NCBI GenBank assembly: GCA_902479205.1
Contig: CABSNX010000038.1
Span: forward strand, 1-12,192
Direction of reading: 5' to 3'
From: an uncultured Collinsella sp.
Lineage (GTDB): Bacteria > Actinomycetota > Coriobacteriia > Coriobacteriales > Coriobacteriaceae
Length of the DNA: 12,192 nucleotides
The translations under genes were made by a program, and so were the position numbers. How positions within the stretch are numbered: position 1 is the first letter of the stretch; the number at the start of each line of letters is the position of its first letter. This document shows, in pieces, positions 1-5,155 of this stretch. The notes below the pieces were generated by a model. That model saw nothing but the letters and a program-made list of their open reading frames with translations. It was not told the DNA's origin and searched no databases.

Positions 1-42
1 CAAGGCTATTCGTCGGCAGCGTCAGATGTGTATAAGAGACAG
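1..42 (+). other. Sequencing adapter remnant (Nextera/Tn5), not genomic
   Basis: Bases 10-42 match the 33-base Nextera read-1 transposase adapter, ending in the 19-base Tn5 mosaic end AGATGTGTATAAGAGACAG at 24-42. Bases 2-9 (AAGGCTAT) match, from memory, an i5 index of the Nextera XT v2 set (S520), and base 1 fits the last base of the preceding P5 segment. This is an untrimmed library adapter left at a contig end. It creates a false reading frame that starts at 28 (MYKRQ) and runs into prmC, and false reverse-strand peptides ending in LLYTSDAADE or LSLIHI. Genomic sequence begins at 43. Confidence 0.98.
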
Positions 43-642
43 GACCACGAGGCGTCTCTGACGGAGGATGCCGCCGCGCCCGCTCCGGTCGAGCCCCGCA
101 CTGCCCGCGTTCTCGAGGTCGGCTGCGGCACGGGCTGCATCTCGCTCTCCCTTGCCTGGGAGCGCCGCGGCCACGTTACCTGCACCGCCACCGATATCGA
201 GCCGCGCGCCATCGATCTGGCCACCAGAAACCGCGACGCCCTCGGCCTCACGGCAGATGAGGTTGCCTTCAGCCTCACGAACCTGGTGAGCTCTATCCCC
301 CGCGAGGAGTGGGGCACCTTTGACGTGCTCGTCTCCAACCCGCCTTACATTCCGACCGACGTCATGCGCTCGCTGCCGCACGAGGTCAAGGACTTTGAGC
401 CCGATTTGGCGCTCGAGGGCGGTGCCGATGGCCTTGATATCTTCCGCCGTCTGCTCAATGCGGCGCCCTATATGCTGTGCGCCGGCGGCCTGTTTGCCTG
501 CGAGCTCTACGAGGGCGCTCTCGACGCCGCCGCCGAGCTCTGCCGCCAGGCGGGCCTCTCGGACGTGCGCATCGTCCGCGACCTCACCGATCGTCCCCGC
601 ATCGTTCGAGCCATCGTCATCGAGCCCAAACAGCGCCAGTAA
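43..642 (+). CDS. prmC: Peptide chain release factor N5-glutamine methyltransferase PrmC, 5'-truncated
   Basis: PrmC uses S-adenosylmethionine to methylate the glutamine of the GGQ motif in release factors RF1 and RF2, which improves translation termination; it acts in the cytosol. The visible 199 residues hold the Rossmann-fold methyltransferase core: the SAM-binding motif VLEVGCGTGCISLSLA near the start, an acidic residue in TDIEPRAIDLA that should contact the SAM ribose, and the signature NPPYIP that binds the target glutamine amide. The C-terminal strands follow and the gene ends at TAA 640-642. Family members are about 280 residues, so roughly 80-90 N-terminal residues (the helical substrate-recognition domain) lie off the contig. 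The truncation is an assembly end, not a mutation: codon 43-45 is the first genomic one. tsaC lies downstream, a common pairing, here separated by hicAB. Confidence 0.93.
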   Translation, partial: DHEASLTEDAAAPAPVEPRTARVLEVGCGTGCISLSLAWERRGHVTCTATDIEPRAIDLATRNRDALGLTADEVAFSLTNLVSSIPREEWGTFDVLVSNPPYIPTDVMRSLPHEVKDFEPDLALEGGADGLDIFRRLLNAAPYMLCAGGLFACELYEGALDAAAELCRQAGLSDVRIVRDLTDRPRIVRAIVIEPKQRQ

Positions 643-656
643 TATTTATTAACTGG

Positions 657-685
657 TTAGCAAAAATTATAAAGTAGTTTATAAT
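657..685 (+). promoter_or_regulatory. Candidate sigma-A-type promoter of hicAB
   Basis: A perfect -10 box TATAAT lies at 680-685. A 4-of-6 -35 box TTAGCA lies at 657-662, giving a 17-bp spacer. Transcription would start near 692, leaving a leader of about 19 bases with the hicA ribosome site GAAAGAGG at 696-703. The stretch is strikingly AT-rich next to the GC-rich genes. The match is visual; no start site is known. Confidence 0.65.
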
Positions 686-686
686 T
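665..686. repeat. Perfect 9-bp inverted repeat over the hicAB -10 box, likely operator
   Basis: AATTATAAA at 665-673 and TTTATAATT at 678-686 are exact reverse complements separated by GTAG. The right arm contains the -10 box. HicB antitoxins commonly repress their own operon by binding palindromes at the promoter, so this is the obvious candidate HicB or HicAB operator. As RNA the stem is all A-U with no U-tract after it, so it would be a poor terminator for prmC. Confidence 0.6.
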
Positions 687-710
687 AGGACGGCTGAAAG
701 AGGTCGGCCC

Positions 711-896
711 ATGCAACCTCCTACCTTTCGGGAAATCATTGCCCTACTCAAGCACGATGGATTCGTGAAGGTCGCGCAAGTCGGTAGTCATGCTAAGTAT
801 GTTTCTGGTGACCGCGTTGTCACCGTGAACGGTTCTGGTGGTGATCGACCAAAGAAGGGCACGTGGGCAAGTATTCGTCGCCAAGCTGGATGGTAG
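711..896 (+). CDS. hicA: HicA family mRNA interferase toxin
   Basis: HicA toxins are small double-stranded-RNA-binding-fold ribonucleases that cleave mRNA and stall growth when not held by HicB. The 61-residue product has the expected family length and layout: an N-terminal helix (REIIALLKHDGF), then the strand carrying GSHAKY with the family's catalytic histidine (His27), a strand VVTVN, and the C-terminal helix KKGTWASIRRQAGW that closely follows the usual KGT-x-x-SI-x-x-QAG pattern. The start ATG has GAAAGAGG seven bases upstream. hicB begins 11 bases after the stop, in the canonical toxin-first order. The catalytic histidine is intact, so the toxin is probably active. The module sits between prmC and tsaC, two genes often adjacent elsewhere, which suggests insertion. 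Confidence 0.9.
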   Translation: MQPPTFREIIALLKHDGFVKVAQVGSHAKYVSGDRVVTVNGSGGDRPKKGTWASIRRQAGW

Positions 897-907
897 TTGG
901 AGGCAAA

Positions 908-1354
908 ATGAGGCAGCGATTTACCTATGACTGCGTTCTCATAAAAGAAGACGACGGTTACTGCGCTAGCTTCCCGCAGATTCCCGGCGCCTTTGCCGAT
1001 GGCGATACGCGCGAAGAAGCGATTGCCCATGCCACCGAGGCACTGATGGCGTTTTTGGCCGACGACCTCAACAACGGTTTGACTCCGGCAGGGTACGAAC
1101 GCTCGGCCGAGGTCGTGACCCTTTCAGTCGAAATCGACCACGAGGACGCTCGGGAAGCGGCGTGCCGAACATTTAAAGACGCAGCTCTGGACCTCAAAGT
1201 TTCCGCTCCGCGGATTACCGCGCTGGTCAAAGCCGGAAAGCTCGATGTTGAACTCGTCGACGGCCGTCGGATGATAACGATAGACAGCATCGAGCGCTAC
1301 GCCGCCCAAGAACGCCACGCCGGCAGGCCAAAGAAGTTCGTCGCAGTCCAATAA
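908..1354 (+). CDS. hicB: HicB family antitoxin with C-terminal DNA-binding-like domain
   Basis: HicB binds and neutralises HicA and usually represses the operon. The 148-residue product begins with the HicB partial RNase-H-like fold: YDCVLIKEDDGYCASFPQIP followed by GAFADGDTREEAIAHATEAL, residues about 7-46. The middle (50-95) resembles the usual HicB linker. Residues about 95-134 (VSAPRITALVKAGKL, then DGRRMITIDSIERYAAQ) look like a winged-helix or excisionase-type helix-turn-helix with the typical helix, turn, GKL, wing, I-x-x-IERY order, rather than the Xre or ribbon-helix-helix tails found in many HicBs. I chose ATG 908 because GGAGG at 899-903 is four bases upstream; an in-frame upstream extension to 863 would overlap hicA and lacks HicB similarity. 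The tail (HAGRPKKFVAVQ) is basic. The fold of the C-terminal part is inference. Confidence 0.87.
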   Translation: MRQRFTYDCVLIKEDDGYCASFPQIPGAFADGDTREEAIAHATEALMAFLADDLNNGLTPAGYERSAEVVTLSVEIDHEDAREAACRTFKDAALDLKVSAPRITALVKAGKLDVELVDGRRMITIDSIERYAAQERHAGRPKKFVAVQ

Positions 1355-1401
1355 CCCCCTCACTTTCACCGACTACTAGAGCCGCTCACCAAACCAACAT
1401 G

Positions 1402-1470
1402 CGCTCTGGGCAAATAGGTTGAACGTTTCGTGCGAGAATGCCCCACAGTAAACAAACTTGCACCAGAGCG
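1402..1470. repeat. Intergenic region hicB-tsaC with a spaced 8-bp inverted repeat
   Basis: The 134-base gap between hicB and tsaC holds CGCTCTGG at 1402-1409 and its exact complement CCAGAGCG at 1463-1470, 53 bases apart. A possible -35 (TTGAAC, 1419-1424) lies inside, but no good -10 follows at 16-18 bp. No terminator hairpin with a T-run is seen after hicB. The tsaC ribosome site is probably AAGGGG at 1472-1477, with a rather long 11-base spacer. Confidence 0.3.
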
Positions 1471-1488
1471 TAAGGGGCTGGCATACAC

Positions 1489-2232
1489 ATGCAGACGGTC
1501 TATCGGGTATTCGAGGGAGCGCGCGAGCCGCATCGGCTCGCCGTTGAGCGTACGGCCGAGGTACTCCGCTGTGGCGGCTTGGCCCTGATCCCGACCGAGA
1601 CCGTCTATGGTGTCGCCGTGGCAGTCAACGCCTTCTCGGACGCCGTGCCTCAAGATACAAGTGAATTCCCATCGTGGCCGCGCGATCCGCAGGCTGCCGT
1701 CAACGGCGCCGCAGTCCCTGCGCTCGGCACCGGCTATCGCCGTATCTTCACTCTCAAGCAACGTGAACTCACGCAAACCGTCGCTTGGCTGGTCGATGGC
1801 GTCGAAGCACTCGGCCGCTATGGCGTGGATATCCCGGAAGATGCCCGCGTACTCGCGCGACGATGCTGGCCGGGCGCCCTGACTATCGTGGTCAAGGCGG
1901 CCCCCTGCGTGCCGACCTTTATGCGCGCCGCCGACGACACGGTGGCCCTGCGCGCTTCGGCCTCTCCCGTGGTGCAAGCGCTCATCCGCGCCTGCGGCAG
2001 CCCTCTTGCCTGCACCAGCGCCAACACGCATGGCGCGCCCGCGCCGGCAAGTTTTGTCACGGTGGAGGAGCGCATCCTGGAGGGGGTCGATGTGGCCGTC
2101 GACGCCGGTGAGACCCCGTGTCGCGACGCCTCAACCATCGTGTCGTTTCAGCACGGCGAGCTCCAGATCCTGCGCCAAGGCGCGCTTCCCGCATCAGAGA
2201 TCGAACGGGTCCTGTCCGACCCGATGCAATAG
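1489..2232 (+). CDS. tsaC: L-threonylcarbamoyladenylate synthase (TsaC/YrdC/Sua5 family)
   Basis: This enzyme makes threonylcarbamoyl-AMP from threonine, bicarbonate and ATP, the first step of t6A formation at position 37 of ANN-decoding tRNAs. The 247 residues show the YrdC fold: LALIPTETVYGVA (31-43), the K-x-R signature as KQR (90-92), CWPGALTIVV (126-135), VALRASASP (152-160) and CTSAN (175-179). These are the ATP and threonine contacts of the family. A notable feature is the stretch of about 36 residues between VAVNA and YRRIFTLKQR (about 48-82), where typical members have about 10; it is rich in Pro and Ala and may be a lineage-specific loop. After KQR the usual Pro is Glu. The C-terminus continues only to about residue 247, so it lacks the extra Sua5 domain. 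It ends 13 bases before glpK, so the two are probably co-transcribed. Confidence 0.88.
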   Translation: MQTVYRVFEGAREPHRLAVERTAEVLRCGGLALIPTETVYGVAVAVNAFSDAVPQDTSEFPSWPRDPQAAVNGAAVPALGTGYRRIFTLKQRELTQTVAWLVDGVEALGRYGVDIPEDARVLARRCWPGALTIVVKAAPCVPTFMRAADDTVALRASASPVVQALIRACGSPLACTSANTHGAPAPASFVTVEERILEGVDVAVDAGETPCRDASTIVSFQHGELQILRQGALPASEIERVLSDPMQ

Positions 2233-2245
2233 AAAGGTGTAAGCG

Positions 2246-3787
2246 ATGTCGTTGAATCTAGGTAGCCTGGGCATGGAAGACGCCTCGTTTAGCTTTGGCG
2301 GTTCCTACATCATGGCGCTCGACTGCGGCACCACCTCGGTACTCGCGACCATCGTCGACGAGTACGGCTGCATCGTCGCCCAGGCGCGTCGTAGCGTCAA
2401 AACCAGCTTCCCGCGCCCCGGCTGGGTGGAGCAGGATCCCACGGAGGTGCTTGCCAGCCAGATCGGCGTGATGATGGAGGTCCAGTTTAAGAGCGGCATC
2501 CATTCCGATCGCATCGCCGCCATCGGTATCTCCAACCAGCGCGAGACCACGGTGGTCTGGGACCGCATAAGCGGCCAGCCCATCTACAACGCCATCGTAT
2601 GGCAGTGCCGTCGTACCGCGCCGGCAATCGACGCGTTGGTTGAACAGGGTTGCGAGGAGCTGGTGCGCTCCCGCACGGGACTCACGCTCGACCCGTATTT
2701 CTCAGCCTCCAAGGTGCAGTGGATTCTCGACAACGTCGACGGCGCACGCGAGAGCGCGGCGGCGGGCGACCTCATGTTTGGCACCATCGATACCTGGCTC
2801 ATCTATAACCTCACCGGCGGCCAAACCTTCGCCACCGACTACACCAACGCCAGTCGCACGGCACTCTTCAATATTCATACGTTGGACTGGGACGATGACC
2901 TGCTGTCTCTCTTCGACATCCCGCGTGCCATGATGCCCGAGGTCCGTTGGAGCTCCGGTGACTACGGTCGCGTCGCGAGCGACATCATGACCAACATGCC
3001 GCCCATCATGGGTGTGGCGGGCGACCAGCAGGCGTCGCTGTTCGGACACTGCTGTTTCCATCCCGGCCAGACCAAAAACACCTATGGCACGGGCTGCTTT
3101 ATGCTCATGAACACCGGCGACGAGATCGTCGAATCCAAGAATGGCCTGGTCTCCACCATCGGTATCGCTGCGGACGGCAAGGTCAGCTATGCGCTCGAGG
3201 GCTCTATTTTTGCCGCCGGTTCCACCATGAACTGGCTTCGCAACAACATGGGCATCATCTCGAGCGTGAGCGAGTCGGCACAGCTCGCCGCTTCGATTAG
3301 CGACAACGAGGGCTGCTACTTCGTTCCCGCCTTTGCGGGTCTGGGCGCTCCCTGGTGGGACCCGCATGCCCGCGGTATCGTGTGCGGTCTGACCGGCGCC
3401 TCGAGCCGTGCGACTATCGTACGTGCCGCCTGCGAATCCATGGCATATCAGAGCTACGACGTGCTGCGCGCCATGGAGCAGGACGTGGGGCTTTCGATCG
3501 AGCGCCTGTCTGTCGATGGCGGTGCCTCGCGCAACGAGTTCATCATGCAATTCCAGGCCGACCTGCTGGATATCCCCGTGCTGCAATGCGAGACGGTGGA
3601 GACCACGGCAATCGGTGCCGCGTACTTGGCGGGTCTTGCCGTCGGCTATTGGGAAGACCTGGAAGAGCTGGAGCAAAATGCCCAGATCGTTAGGACCTTC
3701 CTTCCCCACATGTCCGCCGAGCGCCGCGAACAAAACCTTGCGGGCTGGTGTGATGCAGTCAGGCGCTCGCTCAGTACCGCACAGTAG
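2246..3787 (+). CDS. glpK: Glycerol kinase
   Basis: GlpK phosphorylates glycerol with ATP to glycerol-3-phosphate, trapping glycerol in the cytosol for glycolysis and lipid synthesis. The 513 residues are a full FGGY kinase: the phosphate loop ALDCGTTS (24-31), SNQRETT (96-102, glycerol-binding Arg99-Glu100), IVWQCRRT (117-124), DPYFSASK (149-156), GTIDTWLIYNLTGG, TDYTNASRTALFNIHTLDWD, GVAGDQQASLFG with catalytic Asp260, KNTYGTGCFMLMNTG, ALEGSIFAAG, GLGAPWWDPHARG, and LSVDGGASRN. Most members read DQGTTS where this reads DCGTTS. The E. coli fructose-bisphosphate loop (GGTR) is missing before GVAGDQQ, so that inhibition probably does not apply. There are about 20 extra N-terminal residues; ATG 2246 is kept because AAAGGTG lies six bases upstream, though ATG 2274 or 2312 would give more typical lengths. 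No glpF or glpO neighbour is present. Confidence 0.95.
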   Translation: MSLNLGSLGMEDASFSFGGSYIMALDCGTTSVLATIVDEYGCIVAQARRSVKTSFPRPGWVEQDPTEVLASQIGVMMEVQFKSGIHSDRIAAIGISNQRETTVVWDRISGQPIYNAIVWQCRRTAPAIDALVEQGCEELVRSRTGLTLDPYFSASKVQWILDNVDGARESAAAGDLMFGTIDTWLIYNLTGGQTFATDYTNASRTALFNIHTLDWDDDLLSLFDIPRAMMPEVRWSSGDYGRVASDIMTNMPPIMGVAGDQQASLFGHCCFHPGQTKNTYGTGCFMLMNTGDEIVESKNGLVSTIGIAADGKVSYALEGSIFAAGSTMNWLRNNMGIISSVSESAQLAASISDNEGCYFVPAFAGLGAPWWDPHARGIVCGLTGASSRATIVRAACESMAYQSYDVLRAMEQDVGLSIERLSVDGGASRNEFIMQFQADLLDIPVLQCETVETTAIGAAYLAGLAVGYWEDLEELEQNAQIVRTFLPHMSAERREQNLAGWCDAVRRSLSTAQ

Positions 3788-3837
3788 GGCTGCGATGGGC
3801 TGCTCGATACAACAAACCGCTAAACTAATGCATGGCG

Positions 3838-3890
3838 TGCGGCGGCAACGTTGCTGCGTGCCTTGTCAGCAAGGCCATCTTCCGGCCGCA
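3838..3890 (+). promoter_or_regulatory. Structured leader upstream of upp with mutually exclusive hairpins
   Basis: The 123-base gap between glpK and upp can fold in alternative ways. One hairpin pairs 3842-3846 with 3853-3857; another pairs GCCTTG 3860-3865 with CAAGGC 3870-3875 around a TCAG loop. A competing stem, TTGCTG 3851-3856 with CAGCAA 3867-3872, breaks both, and a longer-range stem joins TGCGGC 3838-3843 to GCCGCA 3885-3890. No U-run follows, so a classic attenuator is not shown. A weak -10-like TAAACT lies at 3821-3826 without a good -35. A regulatory role is inference. Confidence 0.35.
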
Positions 3891-3910
3891 ACGAAAGGGG
3901 CAATCAACCC

Positions 3911-4558
3911 ATGACCGTCACCTACGATACGTCCCGTGTGACGCTTGTCGATCACCCGCTCGTCCAGCACAAGCTGTCGATCCTGCGCGACAAAAACACC
4001 GGCACCAACCAGTTCCGCCAGCTCGTGCGCGAGCTCGCACTTTTTGACGGCTACGAGGCCATGCGCGACCTGCCCATGGAAGACGTCGAAGTCGAGACCC
4101 CCATCACCACCGCAACGTTCAAGCAGCTCGCCGGCAAAAAGCTCGCCATCGTGCCCATCCTGCGTGCGGGCCTTGGCATGGTCGACGGCATCCTCGACCT
4201 GGTGCCCTCCGCTCGCGTGGGCCACATCGGCATGGAGCGCGACGAGGTTACCCACGAGCCGCATGAGTATTACTGCAAGATGCCCAAGGATATCGACCAG
4301 CGCATCTGCCTGGTCGTCGACCCCATGCTCGCCACGGGCGGTTCGGCCGAGATGGCCATCAGCTACCTGCGCGAGCGCGGTGTCAAGGACATCCGCATGC
4401 TGTGCATCGTCGCGGCCCCCGAGGGCCTCAAGTCACTGACCGAAAAGGACCCCGACGTACATATTTATACCTGCGCCATCGACGACCATCTCAACGAAGC
4501 TGCCTACATCGTTCCCGGCCTGGGCGACGCCGGCGACCGCATCTACGGCACGCTGTAA
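3911..4558 (+). CDS. upp: Uracil phosphoribosyltransferase
   Basis: Upp salvages uracil by joining it to PRPP, giving UMP and pyrophosphate, in the cytosol. The 215-residue product is close to the usual 208-210. It shows HPLVQHKLSILRDKNTGTNQFR near the N-terminus, RAGLGMVDG (85-93), the PRPP-binding loop VVDPMLATGGSA (135-146) and the uracil-binding C-terminal YIVPGLGDAGDRIYGTL (199-215). I chose ATG 3911 because GAAAGGGG ends ten bases upstream at 3900 and the family's N-terminus fits; the in-frame TTG at 3851 would add 20 unrelated residues and use part of the structured leader. In Bacillus and relatives upp likewise sits just upstream of the atp operon, so its place here is conserved. A strong hairpin follows its stop, so it probably forms its own unit or ends the tsaC-glpK one. 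Confidence 0.96.
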   Translation: MTVTYDTSRVTLVDHPLVQHKLSILRDKNTGTNQFRQLVRELALFDGYEAMRDLPMEDVEVETPITTATFKQLAGKKLAIVPILRAGLGMVDGILDLVPSARVGHIGMERDEVTHEPHEYYCKMPKDIDQRICLVVDPMLATGGSAEMAISYLRERGVKDIRMLCIVAAPEGLKSLTEKDPDVHIYTCAIDDHLNEAAYIVPGLGDAGDRIYGTL

Positions 4559-4600
4559 TCTCTGGGGCATACCGGCTAACGTCGAAAATACGAAGAAATG

Positions 4601-4635
4601 GTGCGTGCGGTCGAACAAAAGACGACCGCGCGCAC
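4601..4635 (+). terminator. Long GC-rich hairpin after upp, probable terminator
   Basis: GTGCGTGCGGTCG at 4601-4613 pairs with CGACCGCGCGCAC at 4623-4635. This is a 13-bp stem with a single G-U pair and a 9-base A-rich loop. The downstream bases (TCCTGTTAACGG) hold no U-run, so it is not a standard intrinsic terminator, but strong stems without a tail often act this way in GC-rich Gram-positives. It lies 42 bases after the upp stop. Confidence 0.55.
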
Positions 4636-4647
4636 TCCTGTTAACGG

Positions 4648-4752
4648 ACGTTTTGCCCTGCAGGGTTCGAGAAAAACGTATTACCGTACCTGCGGCATAA
4701 AGAAGGTCTTAAGAAAACGAACAGGTGCGTATTAACCGATGCTTTTTCGGTT
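4648..4752. repeat. Cluster of inverted and direct repeats between the upp hairpin and the atp promoter
   Basis: Several short dyads are packed here. ACGTTTT (4648-4654) pairs with AAAACGT (4673-4679) and encloses the palindrome CCCTGCAGGG (4656-4665). CGTACCTG (4685-4692) pairs with CAGGTGCG (4722-4729) with one mismatch, around the palindrome TCTTAAGA (4707-4714). AACCGA (4734-4739) pairs with TCGGTT (4747-4752) and overlaps the -35 region of the atp promoter. CGTATTA occurs directly repeated at 4677-4683 and 4728-4734. No gene is visible between 4559 and 4840. These could be regulator sites for the atp operon; no regulator is identified. Confidence 0.35.
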
Positions 4753-4778
4753 GTACTTTAGCGATTGGCTCGTACAAT
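4751..4778 (+). promoter_or_regulatory. Candidate promoter of the atp operon
   Basis: TACAAT at 4773-4778 matches five of six -10 bases. TTGTAC at 4751-4756 is a weak -35 with 16-bp spacing. It lies about 60 bases upstream of the first atp gene and after the upp hairpin, which is where an operon promoter is expected. The transcript would begin near 4785, just before a 10-codon reading frame at 4787-4819. Confidence 0.5.
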
Positions 4779-4840
4779 AGTCACCAATGTTTGGCGGGAA
4801 CTGTCCTGTGAGGCGATAAAAAAGGAAAGTGAGGACGCCA

Positions 4841-5152
4841 GTGTTTCAGATAGCCGATCTGCTCGCTATCGTTGCAGGTGCCATCGCGGGCGCGATTGCC
4901 TTCCTTCCCTTTGTCTTTACGCTCAAGCCGGTTCTTGACGATAAGCAGAATGCGGACATGCTCAAGGGTATGGTGAGTCTCGCGGTCTCGGCAATCGCGT
5001 TGCTTGTCTTTACCTTGGTTGTGTTTGTGTTGTTCGGAGAGGCATTTCGCATGTTCCTCCTGGGCGAGGCGATCGGCTTCGTGGCCTTTATGGCCGCCTG
5101 CGCGGTTCGCGTCGCCAAGGCGCTGCGAGATCCTCATGAGGTCGAAAGGTAA
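4841..5152 (+). CDS. atpI: AtpI-like small membrane protein at the head of the atp operon
   Basis: The 103-residue product is strongly hydrophobic, with three likely membrane helices at about 5-27, 43-66 and 69-90, a polar cytosolic loop (KPVLDDKQNADMLKG) between the first two, and a charged C-terminus (VAKALRDPHEVER). Sequence similarity to AtpI is not obvious by eye, so the name rests on position: the first gene of bacterial atp operons usually encodes AtpI, thought to help assemble the c-ring or move Mg2+. Two in-frame GTG starts exist. I chose 4841 because GTGAGG at 4829-4834 lies six bases upstream, whereas GTG 4829 has its nearest purine-rich site only three bases away. The stop is three bases before atpB, so the two are translated together. 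Confidence 0.65.
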   Translation: MFQIADLLAIVAGAIAGAIAFLPFVFTLKPVLDDKQNADMLKGMVSLAVSAIALLVFTLVVFVLFGEAFRMFLLGEAIGFVAFMAACAVRVAKALRDPHEVER

Positions 5153-5155
5153 GTC

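Noticed and set aside
28..42. An ATG start for prmC at 28
   Set aside because: It lies in the adapter, so its codons are not genomic; the true prmC start is off the contig.
665..686. The AT-rich palindrome as a prmC terminator
   Set aside because: The stem is all A-U and no U-tract follows; its overlap with a perfect -10 fits an operator better.
863..907. An upstream GTG-type extension of hicB
   Set aside because: It would overlap hicA, lacks a ribosome site, and adds residues unrelated to HicB; ATG 908 has GGAGG.
2702..3733. A 343-codon minus-strand frame opposite glpK, and a similar one at 4781-5806 opposite atpI and atpB
   Set aside because: Both lie over well-supported genes and show no domain of their own.
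3851..3910. A TTG start for upp 20 codons upstream
   Set aside because: No Shine-Dalgarno and no family similarity; ATG 3911 has GAAAGGGG and the normal N-terminus.
4677..4734. CGTATTA direct repeats as a CRISPR or mobile-element edge
   Set aside because: There are only two 7-base copies, with no array, integrase or transposase.
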